Positions 17,944-27,521 of a stretch of DNA of 64,000 nt are shown here, one piece after another. The notes beneath the pieces were generated by a model. The model did not search any database. It had not been told where the DNA came from and saw only the letters and a list, made by a program, of their open reading frames with translations. Source of the DNA: Gordonia sp. SID5947 (GTDB taxonomy: Bacteria; Actinomycetota; Actinomycetes; Mycobacteriales; Mycobacteriaceae); the NCBI RefSeq assembly GCF_009862785.1, contig NZ_WWHU01000001.1, forward strand, positions 1,612,001-1,676,000, read 5' to 3'. The translations under genes were made by a program, and so were the position numbers. The first letter of the stretch is position 1; the number at the start of each line of letters is the position of its first letter.

Positions 17944-19422
17944 GTGAGTGCGATGAGTGGGCCGGTCGACGAACAGACCGGTGCGCAGGCCACCGTCCCA
18001 GATGGCCACCCCCGCCTGGCCGTGACCGTCCTCTGTGCTGCCGGGATCGTCGTGGCACTGATGCAGACGATCATCGTGCCGTTGATCCCGCAGCTTCCGG
18101 TGCTGTTGGACGCCGCACCGTCCGACACCTCCTGGGCCCTGACCATCACATTGCTCGTGGGCGCCGTGATCACGCCGATCGGCGGTCGGCTCGGCGACAT
18201 GTACGGGAAACGTCTCATGCTCCTGGCGAGCATGGGCTGTGTGGCCGTCGGGTCTGTCGTGTGCGCCCTGTCGGGCTCGCTGCTTCCCTTCCTCGTCGGC
18301 CGCGCATTGCAGGGGCTCGGCTTCGGCACCATCGCGCTGGGGATCAGCGTCATGCGCGACATCGTGCCGCCGCGACATCTCGGATCGTCGGTCGGCACCA
18401 TGAGCGCCTCCCTCGGTGTCGGTGGCGCCCTGGGTCTGCCGTTCGCCGCGGCGATCGCGCAGCACGTCAGCTGGCACGCGCTGTTCTGGGCATGCGCCGC
18501 GGCCGCCGTCGCCGGCGGCGTAGGGATCGCGTTCACCGTCCCGCAGTCCCGATCCCGCACCGGCGGACGGTTCGACGTCGTCGGCGCCCTCGGCCTGGCC
18601 GCCATGCTCTCCTGCCTGCTCCTTCCACTCTCGAAAGGGTCGGTCTGGGGGTGGGCCGACCCCATCACCCTCGCGTTCTTTGCCGCGTTCGTCGTCGTGG
18701 CGACCGGATGGTGGTTCGTCGAACGACGCCGAGCGAATCCGCTCATCGACCTCGCACTCGCCATCGAACGCCCCGTACTCCTGACGAACATCGCATCGGT
18801 CGCGACCGGGTTCGCCTTCTACTCGATGCAGCTGATCCCCATCCAGTTGCTGATGGCACCGTCCTCGAGCCCGAACGGGCTCGGACTCGACATGCTGACC
18901 GCGAGCCTCGTGCTGGCCCCGAGCGGCCTGCTGATGTTCGTGTTCTCCCATGTCAGCGCCCACCTCACCCGTGCCTTCGGTCCACGGGTCTCACTCGCCA
19001 CCGGTGGCTCGGTGATCGGTGTGGGCTACGTGGTCTTCATCGTCGCCATCGCCGGCTCCTGGGCGTTGGCGTGGTGGCTGATGCTGATCGTCGCGTGCCT
19101 GATCGGCGCAGGGCTCGGGATCGCGTACTCGGCGATGCCCGCCCTGATCATGCGTGCGGTCCGCGTCGAGCAGACCGGGGAGGCCAACGGCGTGAACGCG
19201 CTCATGCGCGTCGTCGGGACATCCACGTCGGCGGCCGTGGTCGGCATGATCCTGACGTGGTCGATGGTCACGGTGGCCGGCCCGGACGGGGGCGCGGTCA
19301 CCGTTCCCGCCGAGAGCGGCTACCTCTGGGCATCGGCGATCTCACTCGGTGCCTGCGGGCTGGCCACCGTACTGGCGCTGGCCATTCCGCCCAGCCGCCC
19401 GATGTTCGTCGAGGACGTCTGA
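17944..19422 (+). CDS. MFS transporter, 14-TM type
   Basis: A 492-residue polytopic membrane transporter of the major facilitator superfamily. Motif A is visible as GRLGDMYGKRLMLLAS after helix 2, and helix 5 carries the antiporter-type GVGGALGLPFAAAI. Hydrophobic segments fit 12-14 helices. GTG 17944 is chosen for the cggagg 10 nt upstream; GTG 17935 is too close and ATG 17953 is possible. Lies immediately before the deaminase/xanthine dehydrogenase operon, so uptake or export of a purine-like compound is conceivable, but DHA2-type sequences are usually exporters, and the intergenic promoter (19463) shows it is not obligatorily cotranscribed. Confidence 0.85.
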   Translation: MSAMSGPVDEQTGAQATVPDGHPRLAVTVLCAAGIVVALMQTIIVPLIPQLPVLLDAAPSDTSWALTITLLVGAVITPIGGRLGDMYGKRLMLLASMGCVAVGSVVCALSGSLLPFLVGRALQGLGFGTIALGISVMRDIVPPRHLGSSVGTMSASLGVGGALGLPFAAAIAQHVSWHALFWACAAAAVAGGVGIAFTVPQSRSRTGGRFDVVGALGLAAMLSCLLLPLSKGSVWGWADPITLAFFAAFVVVATGWWFVERRRANPLIDLALAIERPVLLTNIASVATGFAFYSMQLIPIQLLMAPSSSPNGLGLDMLTASLVLAPSGLLMFVFSHVSAHLTRAFGPRVSLATGGSVIGVGYVVFIVAIAGSWALAWWLMLIVACLIGAGLGIAYSAMPALIMRAVRVEQTGEANGVNALMRVVGTSTSAAVVGMILTWSMVTVAGPDGGAVTVPAESGYLWASAISLGACGLATVLALAIPPSRPMFVEDV

Positions 19423-19462
19423 CCATCGGTTCGCTCGACATGCGCCTGTGACACAAGCGTCG

Positions 19463-19468
19463 TAGCGT
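19463..19468 (+). promoter_or_regulatory. -10 box of leaderless purine-deaminase/XDH operon
   Basis: TAGCGT followed by exactly 7 nt and GTG 19476, implying a leaderless operon mRNA starting at that GTG. Confidence 0.5.
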
Positions 19469-19475
19469 TTCGCGA

Positions 19476-20873
19476 GTGTCCCCCCGCAGTGACCCGGCCC
19501 GCTCACGTCGTTCCCAGGACCCCATGACCCTGATCGAGAACGCATACGTGATCACCGTCGACGCCATGCGTCGCGAACTCCCGCGGGCGTCGGTGCTCAT
19601 CGACGGTGAGCGCATCGTCTCGATCGGAGAGCCCCCGGCCGCGCTGCCCGAGGACACCGTGCGAATCGACGGGAGCGGGCATGTGCTGACGCCCGGGCTG
19701 GTGAACACCCATCACCACCTCTACCAATGGATCACCCGCGGCCTCGCCGCCGACCACACCTTGTTCCGATGGCTGACCACCCTGTACCCGATCTGGGCCG
19801 GTATCGACGAGGACGCCGTGCGCACCGCCGCCCTCGGCGGTCTCACCCAGCTCGCGTTGTCCGGTTGCACCACCACGACCGACCACCACTATGTGTTCCC
19901 GGCCGAAGGAGGCGACCTGCTCGGCGCCGAGATCGACGCCGCGCAGACCATCGGGCTGCGATTCCACCCCACCCGCGGGTCGATGGACCTGTCGGAGAAG
20001 GACGGTGGGCTACCGCCGGACTCGGTGGTCGAGGGCATCGACGAGATACTCACCGCGAGTGCCGACGCGGTGTCCCGATGGCACGACGCGGGCACGTCGT
20101 CGATGCTGCGTATCGCGCTGGCGCCCTGCTCGCCGTTCTCGGTGACCACAGACCTGCTGCGCGAGTCGGCGTCGTTGGCCCGTGAGCTCGGGGTACGCCT
20201 GCACACCCACCTCGCCGAGTCGGTCGACGAGAACACCTATTGCGACGAGAAGTTCGGCTGCACCCCACTGCAATACATGGAGTCGGTCGGATGGGTCGGC
20301 GACGATGTGTGGTTCGCGCACGGCGTCGAGTTCGACGACGATGAGATCGCGCGCCTGGCTGCCACGGCAACCGGTGTCGCTCACTGCCCGACCTCCAATG
20401 CCCGTCTGGGCAACCGCATCTGCCGCACCCGCGACCTCGTCGATGCCGGCGTGCCGGTCGGCCTCGGTGTCGACGGCGCGGCCTCCAACGAGTCCTGCCG
20501 CCTGCTGGAGGAAGCACACCAGGCAGTCCTCATGGCGCGGGCGCGGGGCGGCCCGACCGCGCTCACCACGCGGACCGCGATCGAGTTGGCGACCATCGGT
20601 GGCGCGCAAGTACTCGGTCGTGCGGGCGACACCGGCTCGATCGAGGTCGGCAAGCTGGCCGATCTCGTGTTGTGGGATCTCTCGTCGGTGGCCCACAGCG
20701 GAATCGACGACCCTATCGCGGCACTGGTACTCGGCGCCGTCCCACCCATCATCGGGACCTGGGTGAACGGACGTCGGATCGTCGGGGACGGCGTCATCCT
20801 CACCGTCGATGCCGACACCGTCGCGGCCGAGGTCGCCTCGGAGCATCGTCGGCTGATCGACAAGGCGTCCTGA
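19476..20873 (+). CDS. amidohydrolase, 8-oxoguanine/guanine deaminase type
   Basis: A 465-residue (or 449 from ATG 19524) cytosolic metal-dependent amidohydrolase of the ATZ/TRZ-like subgroup. The metal motif HxH is in LVNTHHHLYQWITRGLAADHTLF, the form I associate with 8-oxoguanine deaminases; later ligands are in RLHTHLAESVDEN, FAHGVEF, HCPTSNARLGNRIC and GLGVDGAASNES. It should deaminate guanine or 8-oxoguanine to (8-oxo)xanthine/urate, the substrate or product level of the xanthine dehydrogenase that follows with a 1-nt overlap. The leaderless promoter favours GTG 19476; cagga before ATG 19524 gives an alternative start. Hydroxyatrazine-type hydrolases are close relatives and cannot be excluded. 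Confidence 0.82.
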   Translation: MSPRSDPARSRRSQDPMTLIENAYVITVDAMRRELPRASVLIDGERIVSIGEPPAALPEDTVRIDGSGHVLTPGLVNTHHHLYQWITRGLAADHTLFRWLTTLYPIWAGIDEDAVRTAALGGLTQLALSGCTTTTDHHYVFPAEGGDLLGAEIDAAQTIGLRFHPTRGSMDLSEKDGGLPPDSVVEGIDEILTASADAVSRWHDAGTSSMLRIALAPCSPFSVTTDLLRESASLARELGVRLHTHLAESVDENTYCDEKFGCTPLQYMESVGWVGDDVWFAHGVEFDDDEIARLAATATGVAHCPTSNARLGNRICRTRDLVDAGVPVGLGVDGAASNESCRLLEEAHQAVLMARARGGPTALTTRTAIELATIGGAQVLGRAGDTGSIEVGKLADLVLWDLSSVAHSGIDDPIAALVLGAVPPIIGTWVNGRRIVGDGVILTVDADTVAAEVASEHRRLIDKAS

Positions 20874-21691
20874 TGGACCTCCACACCATCACCGGTTATC
20901 GGTATGCCCGTTCCCGCGGCGATCTGCGACTCGCCGCCGGCGAGCGCCTGGTGGCCGGCGGTACGTGGTTCTTCTCCGAACCCCAGGTGGACGCGTCCGG
21001 CATCGTGGACATCTCCGAGATGGGATGGCCTGCACTGGAAGATCTTCCCGACCACGGTCTGCGTATCGGGGCGACGTGCACCATCGCCGAACTGGCCGCA
21101 CTGCCCGTCCGCCCGGGATGGTCTGCGCAGCCACTGTTCGGCGCCTGTGCGAACGCCCTCCTGGCATCCTTCAAGATCTGGAATGTGGCCACCGTCGGCG
21201 GCAACATCTGCCGCTCGTTTGCGGCGGCGTCGATGGTCTCGCTCACCGCCGGTCTCGACGGTGTCGCCGTCATCTGGTGCCCCGACGGCACCGACCGCCG
21301 AATCCCGGTGGCCGAATTCGTCACCGGCAACGGAACCAATCAGCTCCGTGACGGCGAGGTCCTCCGCGCCGTCGACATCCCCGCGACGGCGATGCAGGGG
21401 CACACGGCATTCCGCACGATCGCCCTGGCCGACCTGGGTCGTTCGGGCGCAGTCGTGACCGGTCGTCACGATCACGACGGTGCGATGACCATCGGGGTCA
21501 CCGCCGCCACTCCCCGACCCGCGGTCCTGCGTTACCCGTCACCGCCATCGGCGGCTCGGTTGCACCGGGACGTCTCCCTGCTGGATGGCTACTACAGCGA
21601 TCCGCTCGGTGCTGCCGACTGGCGGCGAGCGGTGTCTGCCGTTCTGGCAGAGGAGATCCGAACCGAACTCCTCGAGAGGGTCGCCCCATGA
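20873..21691 (+). CDS. xanthine dehydrogenase FAD-binding subunit
   Basis: A 272-residue FAD-binding subunit of a molybdenum hydroxylase. It has the VAGGTWFF box near residue 22 (an FAD-pyrophosphate loop resembling AGGT), [12 protein letters not shown], and the second FAD motif [12 protein letters not shown] (VGGNI). It passes electrons from the iron-sulfur clusters to NAD+ or another acceptor. ATG 20873 shares one base with the deaminase stop (TGATG) and its TGA overlaps the next start (ATGA at 21688), so the three genes are translationally coupled. Slightly short for the family (usually about 280-300), the C-terminal CO-dehydrogenase flavoprotein-like portion being reduced. Confidence 0.9.
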   Translation: MDLHTITGYRYARSRGDLRLAAGERLVAGGTWFFSEPQVDASGIVDISEMGWPALEDLPDHGLRIGATCTIAELAALPVRPGWSAQPLFGACANALLASFKIWNVATVGGNICRSFAAASMVSLTAGLDGVAVIWCPDGTDRRIPVAEFVTGNGTNQLRDGEVLRAVDIPATAMQGHTAFRTIALADLGRSGAVVTGRHDHDGAMTIGVTAATPRPAVLRYPSPPSAARLHRDVSLLDGYYSDPLGAADWRRAVSAVLAEEIRTELLERVAP

Positions 21692-24489
21692 GATTCTCGG
21701 TGAACGGGACCCCGCACGATGCCGATCCCCGTCCGGGGCAGTGCCTGCGCACGCTGCTGCGCGACACGGCCCACTTCGAGGTGAAGAAGGGTTGTGACGC
21801 AGGCGACTGCGGGGCCTGCTCGGTGCTTGTCGACGGCTCCCCCGTCCACTCGTGCATCTATCCGGCACAACGGGTCTCGAATCGCTCGATCACCACCGCT
21901 TGCGGTGTCGGGACACCCGACGATCTGCATCCGATGCAGCAGTCCTTCATCGACAACTTCGGTTTTCAGTGCGGATTCTGTACGCCGGGGATGATCGTCA
22001 CGGCCTCCACCCTGCAACCCGACGATCTCGACGAGCTGCCGCGCAGGATGAAAGGGAACCTCTGTCGGTGCACCGGTTACCGGGCGATCCGGGACGCCAT
22101 CACCGCCGGCCTTTCCGACGGCCGCACCGACAGCAACACGAATCCCCCCGACAGCAACCGAAATCCCGTCGACAGCAACACGTATCGCTCCGACGGCAAC
22201 ACGCTCCCCGCCACCGTGAGTGTCGGCCGGTCCGTCAATCCACCGGCCGCCGCACGCGTGGTGACCGGCACCGAGCCGTACACCTTCGACATCGCGGTTG
22301 CCGGGATGACCCACCTCCGCGTACTCGGATCGCCACTCCCCCATGCTCGCATCGTGTCCATCGACACCTCGGCCGCCGAGCGGGTGGACGGCGTCGCGCT
22401 CATCCTCACCCACGAGAACGTCCCGGATCGCAGGTTCTCGACAGCGCGCCACGAGCACCGCGAGGACGACCCCGACGACACGTTGATCCTCGATTCGGTG
22501 GTCCGTTTCGTCGGGCAACGGGTCGCCGCGGTGGTCGCCGACACCGCAGCGGCCGCCGAGCACGCGTGCCGGCTGATCGATGTGACCTACGAGGAGCTGC
22601 CCGCCGTCTTCGACCCTGAGCAGGCCCGGCAACCGGGCGCGCCACGTATCCATCCGGACCGCACCGCACTCGATCGCGTCAACCACGCGGACCGCAACAC
22701 GATCGCCGCTTTTCATCACGGATTCGGCGGCGACGCGGATACAGCTCTGGCACAGTCACACGTGACCGTGTCCGGCACCTGGTCGACAGCGCGGGTCTCG
22801 CACGCCCAACTCGAGACGCACGGCAGTATCGGCTGGCTCGACGACGACGGGCGTCTGGTGATCCGCACCAGCACCCAGGTCCCGTTTCTCGTCCGCGACG
22901 AACTGGCCCACCTCCTCGATCTCGACCCGGATCGCATTCGGGTCGTCACCGCCCGCATCGGCGGCGGCTTCGGCGGCAAACAGGAACTCCTCACCGAAGA
23001 TCTCGTGGCACTCGCAGTCCTGCGCACCGGCCGTCCGTGCGGCTACGAGATGAGCCGCGCCGACGAGATGACCCGAACCACCTACCGCCACCCGTTCCGC
23101 GTGACGGTCGATCTCGGCGCCGACACCGATGGTCGACTCACTGCCCTGAAGATCGATGTCCTCTCCGATACGGGCGCGTACGGCAATCATGCGCTCGGCG
23201 TCATGTTCCACGCCTGCGCCGAGTCGATCTCGGTCTACAACTGCCCCGTCAAGCGGGTGGACGCGGAGGTCGTCTACACCAACAACCCGCCGTCCGGAGC
23301 CTTCCGCGGGTACGGGCTGGGGCAGGTGATCTTCGCGATCGAGAGCGCCCTCGACGAACTCGCGGTGAGACTCGACATCGATCCCTTCGATCTCCGCCGT
23401 CGCAATGCCGTCGCCGCAGGGGATCCACTCCTCACCACCAACCCCGAACCTGAGCCCGATCTGGTGTACGGAAGTTACGGTCTCGACCAGTGTCTCGACC
23501 TCGCCCAGACGGCGTTGGCGCGCGGCAACCACGTCGAGGCACCGACGGGACCACACTGGCGTATCGGCGAGGGGATGGCGCTGGCGGCCATCGCCACCAT
23601 GGCGCCGCGCGGCCACATCTCCCGCGTCCGGGTCGGCGTGGATGCCGAGGGCGAGTACCACGTCGGGATCGGTACATCCGAGTTCGGCAACGGGACCACC
23701 ACCGTGCACACCCAGGTCGCCGCGACCACGCTGAACACCACACCCGACCGGATCCGGCTGAGCCACGGCGACACCGACGCCGCCGACTACGACACGGGCG
23801 CTTTCGCCTCGGCCGGCATCACCGTTGCGGGAAAGGCACTCCATGCCGCGTGTATCTCGTTGCGCGAGAAGATGATCGGCGTGGCGGCCACGATCGCGAC
23901 GGACGAACCGGACCGCGTGGTCCTGGGCCCGGGCGGCGCCATGGTCGGAGAACGGCTGATCTCCTTCCGCGAGATCATCGACGCGGTCGACGACGACTCA
24001 CGCGTCGCCGGCCGGATCGTCGCGACCGGCGAGGAGAACGGCGATCTGCGCTCGATCGCATTCAACGTGCAGGCATTCCGAGTCGCGGTGGACACCGAGA
24101 CCGGTACCGTCGTCATCCTGCAATCGGTGCAGTCCGCCGATGCGGGCACCGTGATGAATCCCCAGCAGTGCGTCGGTCAGGTGGAAGGCGGTGTCGCGCA
24201 GGCCATCGGGTCGTCGCTCTACGAGGAGATCATGCTCGATCGCGGCGTTCCGCTGACACCGGTGTTCCGGACATATCGGGTCCCGCAGATGGGCGACATC
24301 CCCACCACGGAGGTCTGTTTCGCGGAGACCTCCGACGACCTGGGACCGTTCGGTGCCAAATCGATGAGCGAGTCACCCTACAACCCGGTCGCGCCGGCGC
24401 TGGCGAACGCGATCCGTCGTGCGATCGGTGTCCGCCCGCACGAGTTGCCCATGTCTCGCGATCGCGTGTGGCGACTGCTGCACGGATGA
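21688..24489 (+). CDS. xanthine dehydrogenase, fused [2Fe-2S] and molybdopterin subunits
   Basis: A 933-residue fusion. Residues 1-140 form the iron-sulfur subunit: plant-type cluster Cys36, 41, 44, 56 ([18 protein letters not shown]) and helical-domain cluster Cys95, 98, 126, 128 ([20 protein letters not shown]). A linker of four 7-residue repeats follows (148-175). Residues from about 185 are the molybdopterin-binding subunit: [35 protein letters not shown] and [12 protein letters not shown]. With the upstream FAD subunit it should hydroxylate hypoxanthine/xanthine towards urate. The substrate assignment is supported by the coupled purine deaminase and nearby uraD-uraH; related enzymes act on other N-heterocycles. 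ATGA overlap with the FAD gene. Confidence 0.92.
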   Translation: MRFSVNGTPHDADPRPGQCLRTLLRDTAHFEVKKGCDAGDCGACSVLVDGSPVHSCIYPAQRVSNRSITTACGVGTPDDLHPMQQSFIDNFGFQCGFCTPGMIVTASTLQPDDLDELPRRMKGNLCRCTGYRAIRDAITAGLSDGRTDSNTNPPDSNRNPVDSNTYRSDGNTLPATVSVGRSVNPPAAARVVTGTEPYTFDIAVAGMTHLRVLGSPLPHARIVSIDTSAAERVDGVALILTHENVPDRRFSTARHEHREDDPDDTLILDSVVRFVGQRVAAVVADTAAAAEHACRLIDVTYEELPAVFDPEQARQPGAPRIHPDRTALDRVNHADRNTIAAFHHGFGGDADTALAQSHVTVSGTWSTARVSHAQLETHGSIGWLDDDGRLVIRTSTQVPFLVRDELAHLLDLDPDRIRVVTARIGGGFGGKQELLTEDLVALAVLRTGRPCGYEMSRADEMTRTTYRHPFRVTVDLGADTDGRLTALKIDVLSDTGAYGNHALGVMFHACAESISVYNCPVKRVDAEVVYTNNPPSGAFRGYGLGQVIFAIESALDELAVRLDIDPFDLRRRNAVAAGDPLLTTNPEPEPDLVYGSYGLDQCLDLAQTALARGNHVEAPTGPHWRIGEGMALAAIATMAPRGHISRVRVGVDAEGEYHVGIGTSEFGNGTTTVHTQVAATTLNTTPDRIRLSHGDTDAADYDTGAFASAGITVAGKALHAACISLREKMIGVAATIATDEPDRVVLGPGGAMVGERLISFREIIDAVDDDSRVAGRIVATGEENGDLRSIAFNVQAFRVAVDTETGTVVILQSVQSADAGTVMNPQQCVGQVEGGVAQAIGSSLYEEIMLDRGVPLTPVFRTYRVPQMGDIPTTEVCFAETSDDLGPFGAKSMSESPYNPVAPALANAIRRAIGVRPHELPMSRDRVWRLLHG
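22129..22212 (+). repeat. four 21 bp tandem repeats encoding the XDH linker
   Basis: Imperfect in-frame tandem units starting at 22129, 22150, 22171 and 22192, each beginning gac(a/g)gcaac. They encode D-S/G-N-x-x-x-x heptads that join the iron-sulfur and molybdenum parts of the fused enzyme. Confidence 0.8.
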
Positions 24490-24513
24490 CCCGGGATCGA
24501 TCCGCCGACACGA

Positions 24514-25740
24514 TCAGGCGCGCAGCAACCCCTTGGCCACGTGGGTGACCTGGATCTCGTTGCTGCCGGCATAGATCATCAACGACTTCGCATCGCGCGC
24601 AAGCTGTTCCACCCGGTATTCGGCCATGTAACCGTTGCCGCCGAACAGCTGGACCGCCTCCATCGCGACCTCGGTCGCGGCCCGCGACGAGTAGAGCTTC
24701 ATCGCCGACGCCTCCGCGAGGGTCGGCGGCTTGCCTGCCTGCGTCCGCTCGATCGCGTTGAACAGCATGTTCTGCACATTGATCCGCGCGACCTCCATCT
24801 CGGCGAGCTTGAGCTGGATGAGCTGGAATCCGCCGATCTCCTGGCCCCACAGCTTGCGGTTCTTGGCGTAGTCGAGAGACAGACGCTGGCATTCGTTGAT
24901 GATGCCCAGCGACAGTGCCGCGATCCCGACGCGTTCCGCGGTGAAACCGGCCTTCGCACCTTCACCGCCGCGCGTGTCCGAACCGGTGTCCTCGGTCTCG
25001 CCGAGCAGCCGGTCCTTGCCGAGCCGCACGTTGTCGAAGAACAGTTCACCGGTGGGCGAGCTCATCATGCCCATCTTCTTGAATGCCTTGCCCTGGGTCA
25101 GGCCCGGCATCCCCTTGTCCAGCACGAAGGACAGCACCTTGCGATCACGGATCGGGGTGTCGCTGCCGTCGTCGAGCTTGGCGAACACCACGATGGTGTC
25201 GGCGTGGGGACCGTTGGTGATGAAGGTCTTCTGCCCCTTGAGGATGTAGTCGTCACCGTCGCGCTTGACGGTGGTCTTCATGCCGCCGAGGGCATCGGAA
25301 CCCGAGTCGGGTTCGGTGATCGCCCATGCGCCGACCTTCTCCATCGTCACCAGCTCCGGCAGCCACCGCTTCTTCTGCGCGAGCGTGCCCTTGCTGCGGA
25401 TGGTCGACGCGGTCAGGCCCATGCTCACACCCATCGACCCGACGAGCCCCAGGCAGACCCCGGCGAGTTCGATGTTGAGGATCATGAACGTCGAGCTCGA
25501 CATGTTCCCGCCACCGCCACCGGACGGCTTCTTCTCCCCGTTCGCCTCGGCCTCGAGCTCCTTCTCCAGGGCCTCTTTCGCCATCGCGTCGACCCCGAAG
25601 GTCGACAACAGCTTGCGGGTGATGTCATACGGCGGCAGCTGACCGGTCTCGAGCTCGTCGATGTGCGGCTTGATCTCCTTGTCGATGAACGCGCGCAACG
25701 CCTCTCGCACCATCACGTCTTCTTCGGACCACTCGAACAT
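24514..25740 (-). CDS. acyl-CoA dehydrogenase
   Basis: A 408-residue FAD-dependent acyl-CoA dehydrogenase, first oxidation step of beta-oxidation or of branched acyl-CoA catabolism. Fingerprints: WAITEPDSGSDALGGMKTT (FAD binding), QKTFITNGPHAD, and the C-terminal AVQLFGGNGYMAEYRVEQLARDAKSLMIYAGSNEIQ, whose Glu in AGSNEIQ aligns with the catalytic base position of this family. An unusual insertion near 65-80 (ANGEKKPSGGGGGN) precedes the first core helices. ATG with ggggagag upstream. The preceding promoter region has near-palindromic sequence at 25784-25797. Convergent with the xanthine dehydrogenase gene; acyl chain specificity unknown. Confidence 0.92.
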   Translation of the reverse strand: MFEWSEEDVMVREALRAFIDKEIKPHIDELETGQLPPYDITRKLLSTFGVDAMAKEALEKELEAEANGEKKPSGGGGGNMSSSTFMILNIELAGVCLGLVGSMGVSMGLTASTIRSKGTLAQKKRWLPELVTMEKVGAWAITEPDSGSDALGGMKTTVKRDGDDYILKGQKTFITNGPHADTIVVFAKLDDGSDTPIRDRKVLSFVLDKGMPGLTQGKAFKKMGMMSSPTGELFFDNVRLGKDRLLGETEDTGSDTRGGEGAKAGFTAERVGIAALSLGIINECQRLSLDYAKNRKLWGQEIGGFQLIQLKLAEMEVARINVQNMLFNAIERTQAGKPPTLAEASAMKLYSSRAATEVAMEAVQLFGGNGYMAEYRVEQLARDAKSLMIYAGSNEIQVTHVAKGLLRA

Positions 25741-25839
25741 CGCCGTACTCTCCCCACGATCAGAACATGTTTCAGTTTCTTTCTGAACACTGTGTCAGGA
25801 CTCATAGCGGAAGTAAAGGGACACTCTGGCGATCCTGTG

Positions 25840-26336
25840 TCATCGCCCGCCGGGGAGTTCGTAGAGGGTCGCGGGCGGACCTCGACCGCGAAGTAACGGG
25901 CGGCGTCGTCGGCCAACAGCGCCTGCGCCACCGGCATCGAGACCACGCACACATCCGGAGCCGGTTCGGCATCCGCACGCCAGCGGTGTATGCGTTCGAC
26001 GAAGCTCGCGATCGACTCACCACCATGAGGGCATGCCGACGGGTCCGTGAACCAGGCCCGCAACTGCTCCGGTTCGATCTCCTCGGGTGCCAGCCCAGAC
26101 CACGCACCGAAGTCCGGCGACGCGAGCCGGGCGTCGACGACGTGATCGGCGGCCAACAGCGCACACGATTCACGTGTCGCTCTCTCGGGCCCACAGATCA
26201 CCACAACACCGGCGGGGTCGACTGCCGCCGCGGCAAGTGCGCTCATGTCGCGGTGACCACGCTCGTCCAGGGACAGGTCACCGCCGAACCGCAACGATCG
26301 GTTGGGACCGGTGCGGCCGGCGGTGATGACGAACAA
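25840..26336 (-). CDS. histidine phosphatase family protein, apparent frameshift near the 3' end
   Basis: About 166 residues when corrected. The N-terminus FVITAGRTGPNRSLRFGGDLSLDERG resembles the RHG loop region of histidine phosphatases (here TAGRT replaces RHG-T, so the catalytic RHG motif is altered), with later CGPERATRESCALL and FGAWSGLAPEEI typical of the CobC-like/cbtAB-linked group. As written, the frame runs on to TGA at 25713, overlapping the acyl-CoA dehydrogenase by 28 nt with an unconvincing tail. One extra C in the CCC run at 25866-25868 gives an ending LYELPGGR and TGA 25840-25842, leaving a normal promoter gap. It follows cbtA by 9 nt, so it belongs to the cobalt/B12-regulated unit; the lost RHG suggests a non-catalytic or divergent role. 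Confidence 0.7.
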
Positions 26337-26345
26337 CGCGGCGGC

Positions 26346-27173
26346 TCAGCGCTGTTCGGTGACGACCTCGTCGCCGGCCCGGACGCCGGCGGCCCGGGAC
26401 GGGCGTGCGAGCCGTCCGAGGATCAGCGCGAACACCACGGTCAGCACCGACCACAGGACGACCTGATCGGCGATCGTGTAGATCCGGAAATCGGCGATCA
26501 CGTCGCCCGGAAAGCCCGGGAACGTCAGCTGTCCGGCGTCGTCGGTGACCGGGCCGGGAACCTCGTGGAATTCCGGTAGCAGGGCGATCGTGATCCCCAC
26601 GGCCACGAGGTAGCCCACCGCGGCGGCGACCGCCGAGCGCAGCCCGCCGAGCCGTGGACGCAGCCACAGTGCGAACACCACCGCGGCGATCGCGAACGCC
26701 AGCGACAGCAACGTGATCGTGAGGAACGCACCGCTGCGCGCACCGATGGTGTCGTCGTCGCCGACGGCGGGTGGGTTGGCGGGGTAGGCGAAGAACGGGA
26801 CACCGAACACCGCGACGAACCCGATCAGCCCGAGCGCCGCGGCCACCATACGTGGGTCGGTACCCGGGTGATGGCGTCCGAGGTACGCCCACAGGATGGT
26901 GAACGCGACCGCGAAGAACGCACCCATGCAGACCGCGAACACGACGGTGCCGACACCGGCACCGACGTTCTCCTGGATCGAACGGGCGAAGACCTCTCCG
27001 TGCTCATGTGCACCGTGCTCCCCCGCGACCATCTCTTCGGCGTGCGAGCGTCCCTCTTCGTAATCGATCGCCTCGGCCACCTGCGGCTCGATGAACAGCC
27101 GGGCGAACACGAACGCGACAATGCCGGCGATCAGGCCCGACAGCAGGCCTGCGCCGATGAATCTCTTCTCCAT
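26346..27173 (-). CDS. cbtA: CbtA-type cobalt transporter subunit
   Basis: A 275-residue integral membrane protein with about five hydrophobic segments (LLSGLIAGIVAFVFARLF near the start, then TVVFAVCMGAFFAVAFTILW, AAALGLIGFVAVFGVPFF, LTITLLSLAFAIAAVVFALW and a last VLWSVLTVVFALIL). CbtA proteins pair with CbtB and are predicted cobalt carriers found under B12 riboswitch control. A His/Glu-rich loop HAEEMVAGEHGAHEHGEVFA (about 44-63) could bind metal. ggggag precedes ATG. It follows cbtB after 27 bp and is upstream of the phosphatase, forming cbtB-cbtA-phosphatase. Confidence 0.9.
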   Translation of the reverse strand: MEKRFIGAGLLSGLIAGIVAFVFARLFIEPQVAEAIDYEEGRSHAEEMVAGEHGAHEHGEVFARSIQENVGAGVGTVVFAVCMGAFFAVAFTILWAYLGRHHPGTDPRMVAAALGLIGFVAVFGVPFFAYPANPPAVGDDDTIGARSGAFLTITLLSLAFAIAAVVFALWLRPRLGGLRSAVAAAVGYLVAVGITIALLPEFHEVPGPVTDDAGQLTFPGFPGDVIADFRIYTIADQVVLWSVLTVVFALILGRLARPSRAAGVRAGDEVVTEQR

Positions 27174-27200
27174 GTGTGGTTGTCTCCCCTGCTCTGGTGC

Positions 27201-27425
27201 TCAGTGGCAGGGGAAGCCGAGGAAGTGCCGGGCGTCGTGCACGAACTCGTGCACGTGGGTGTCGGAACCGAACACCGACACGGCGCCCTGGTCGTAGCCG
27301 AGGAAGTAGTAGGCGAGACCGGCGAGGAGCACGGTCAGGCTGAGCCACAGCGCGGCGCTCGCCACCGAGAGATCCGGTACGGCCAGCGATCGGGCCTTGG
27401 TTGTCGTCTGCGTCGAGGCAGTCAT
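27201..27425 (-). CDS. cbtB: CbtB-type cobalt transporter subunit
   Basis: A 74-residue single-span membrane protein. One helix (ALWLSLTVLLAGLAYYFLGYDQGAVSVF) is followed by the C-terminal histidine cluster HVHEFVHDARHFLGFPCH, the CbtB signature proposed to bind Co2+. ATG 27425 has ggaaagga 8 nt upstream; a longer open frame exists but contains the riboswitch. The leader carries a cobalamin riboswitch, so expression should fall when cobalamin is plentiful, consistent with a role in supplying cobalt for B12 synthesis. Confidence 0.92.
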   Translation of the reverse strand: MTASTQTTTKARSLAVPDLSVASAALWLSLTVLLAGLAYYFLGYDQGAVSVFGSDTHVHEFVHDARHFLGFPCH

Positions 27426-27462
27426 ACGGGTGGTCCTTTCCCAGGGATTTCGCGTCCCACGT

Positions 27463-27509
27463 CGTTGTCCCAATCGGTCCTGTCCCAAACGGGTTGTCCC
27501 GATCGGGTT
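27463..27509 (-). repeat. three ~15 bp repeats in the cbtB leader
   Basis: TGTCCC(A/G)AxCGG units begin at 27466, 27481 and 27495 (plus-strand reading), between the cobalamin aptamer and cbtB. The last contains the self-complementary CCCGATCGGG. They may form the expression-platform hairpins. Confidence 0.45.
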
Positions 27510-27521
27510 GTCGAAACGAAC

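Noticed and set aside
25784..25797. TGAACACTGTGTCA near-palindrome before the acyl-CoA dehydrogenase, considered as a KstR- or FadR-type operator
   Set aside because: It does not match the AAC-N-GTT type KstR consensus and no regulator lies nearby; left unassigned.
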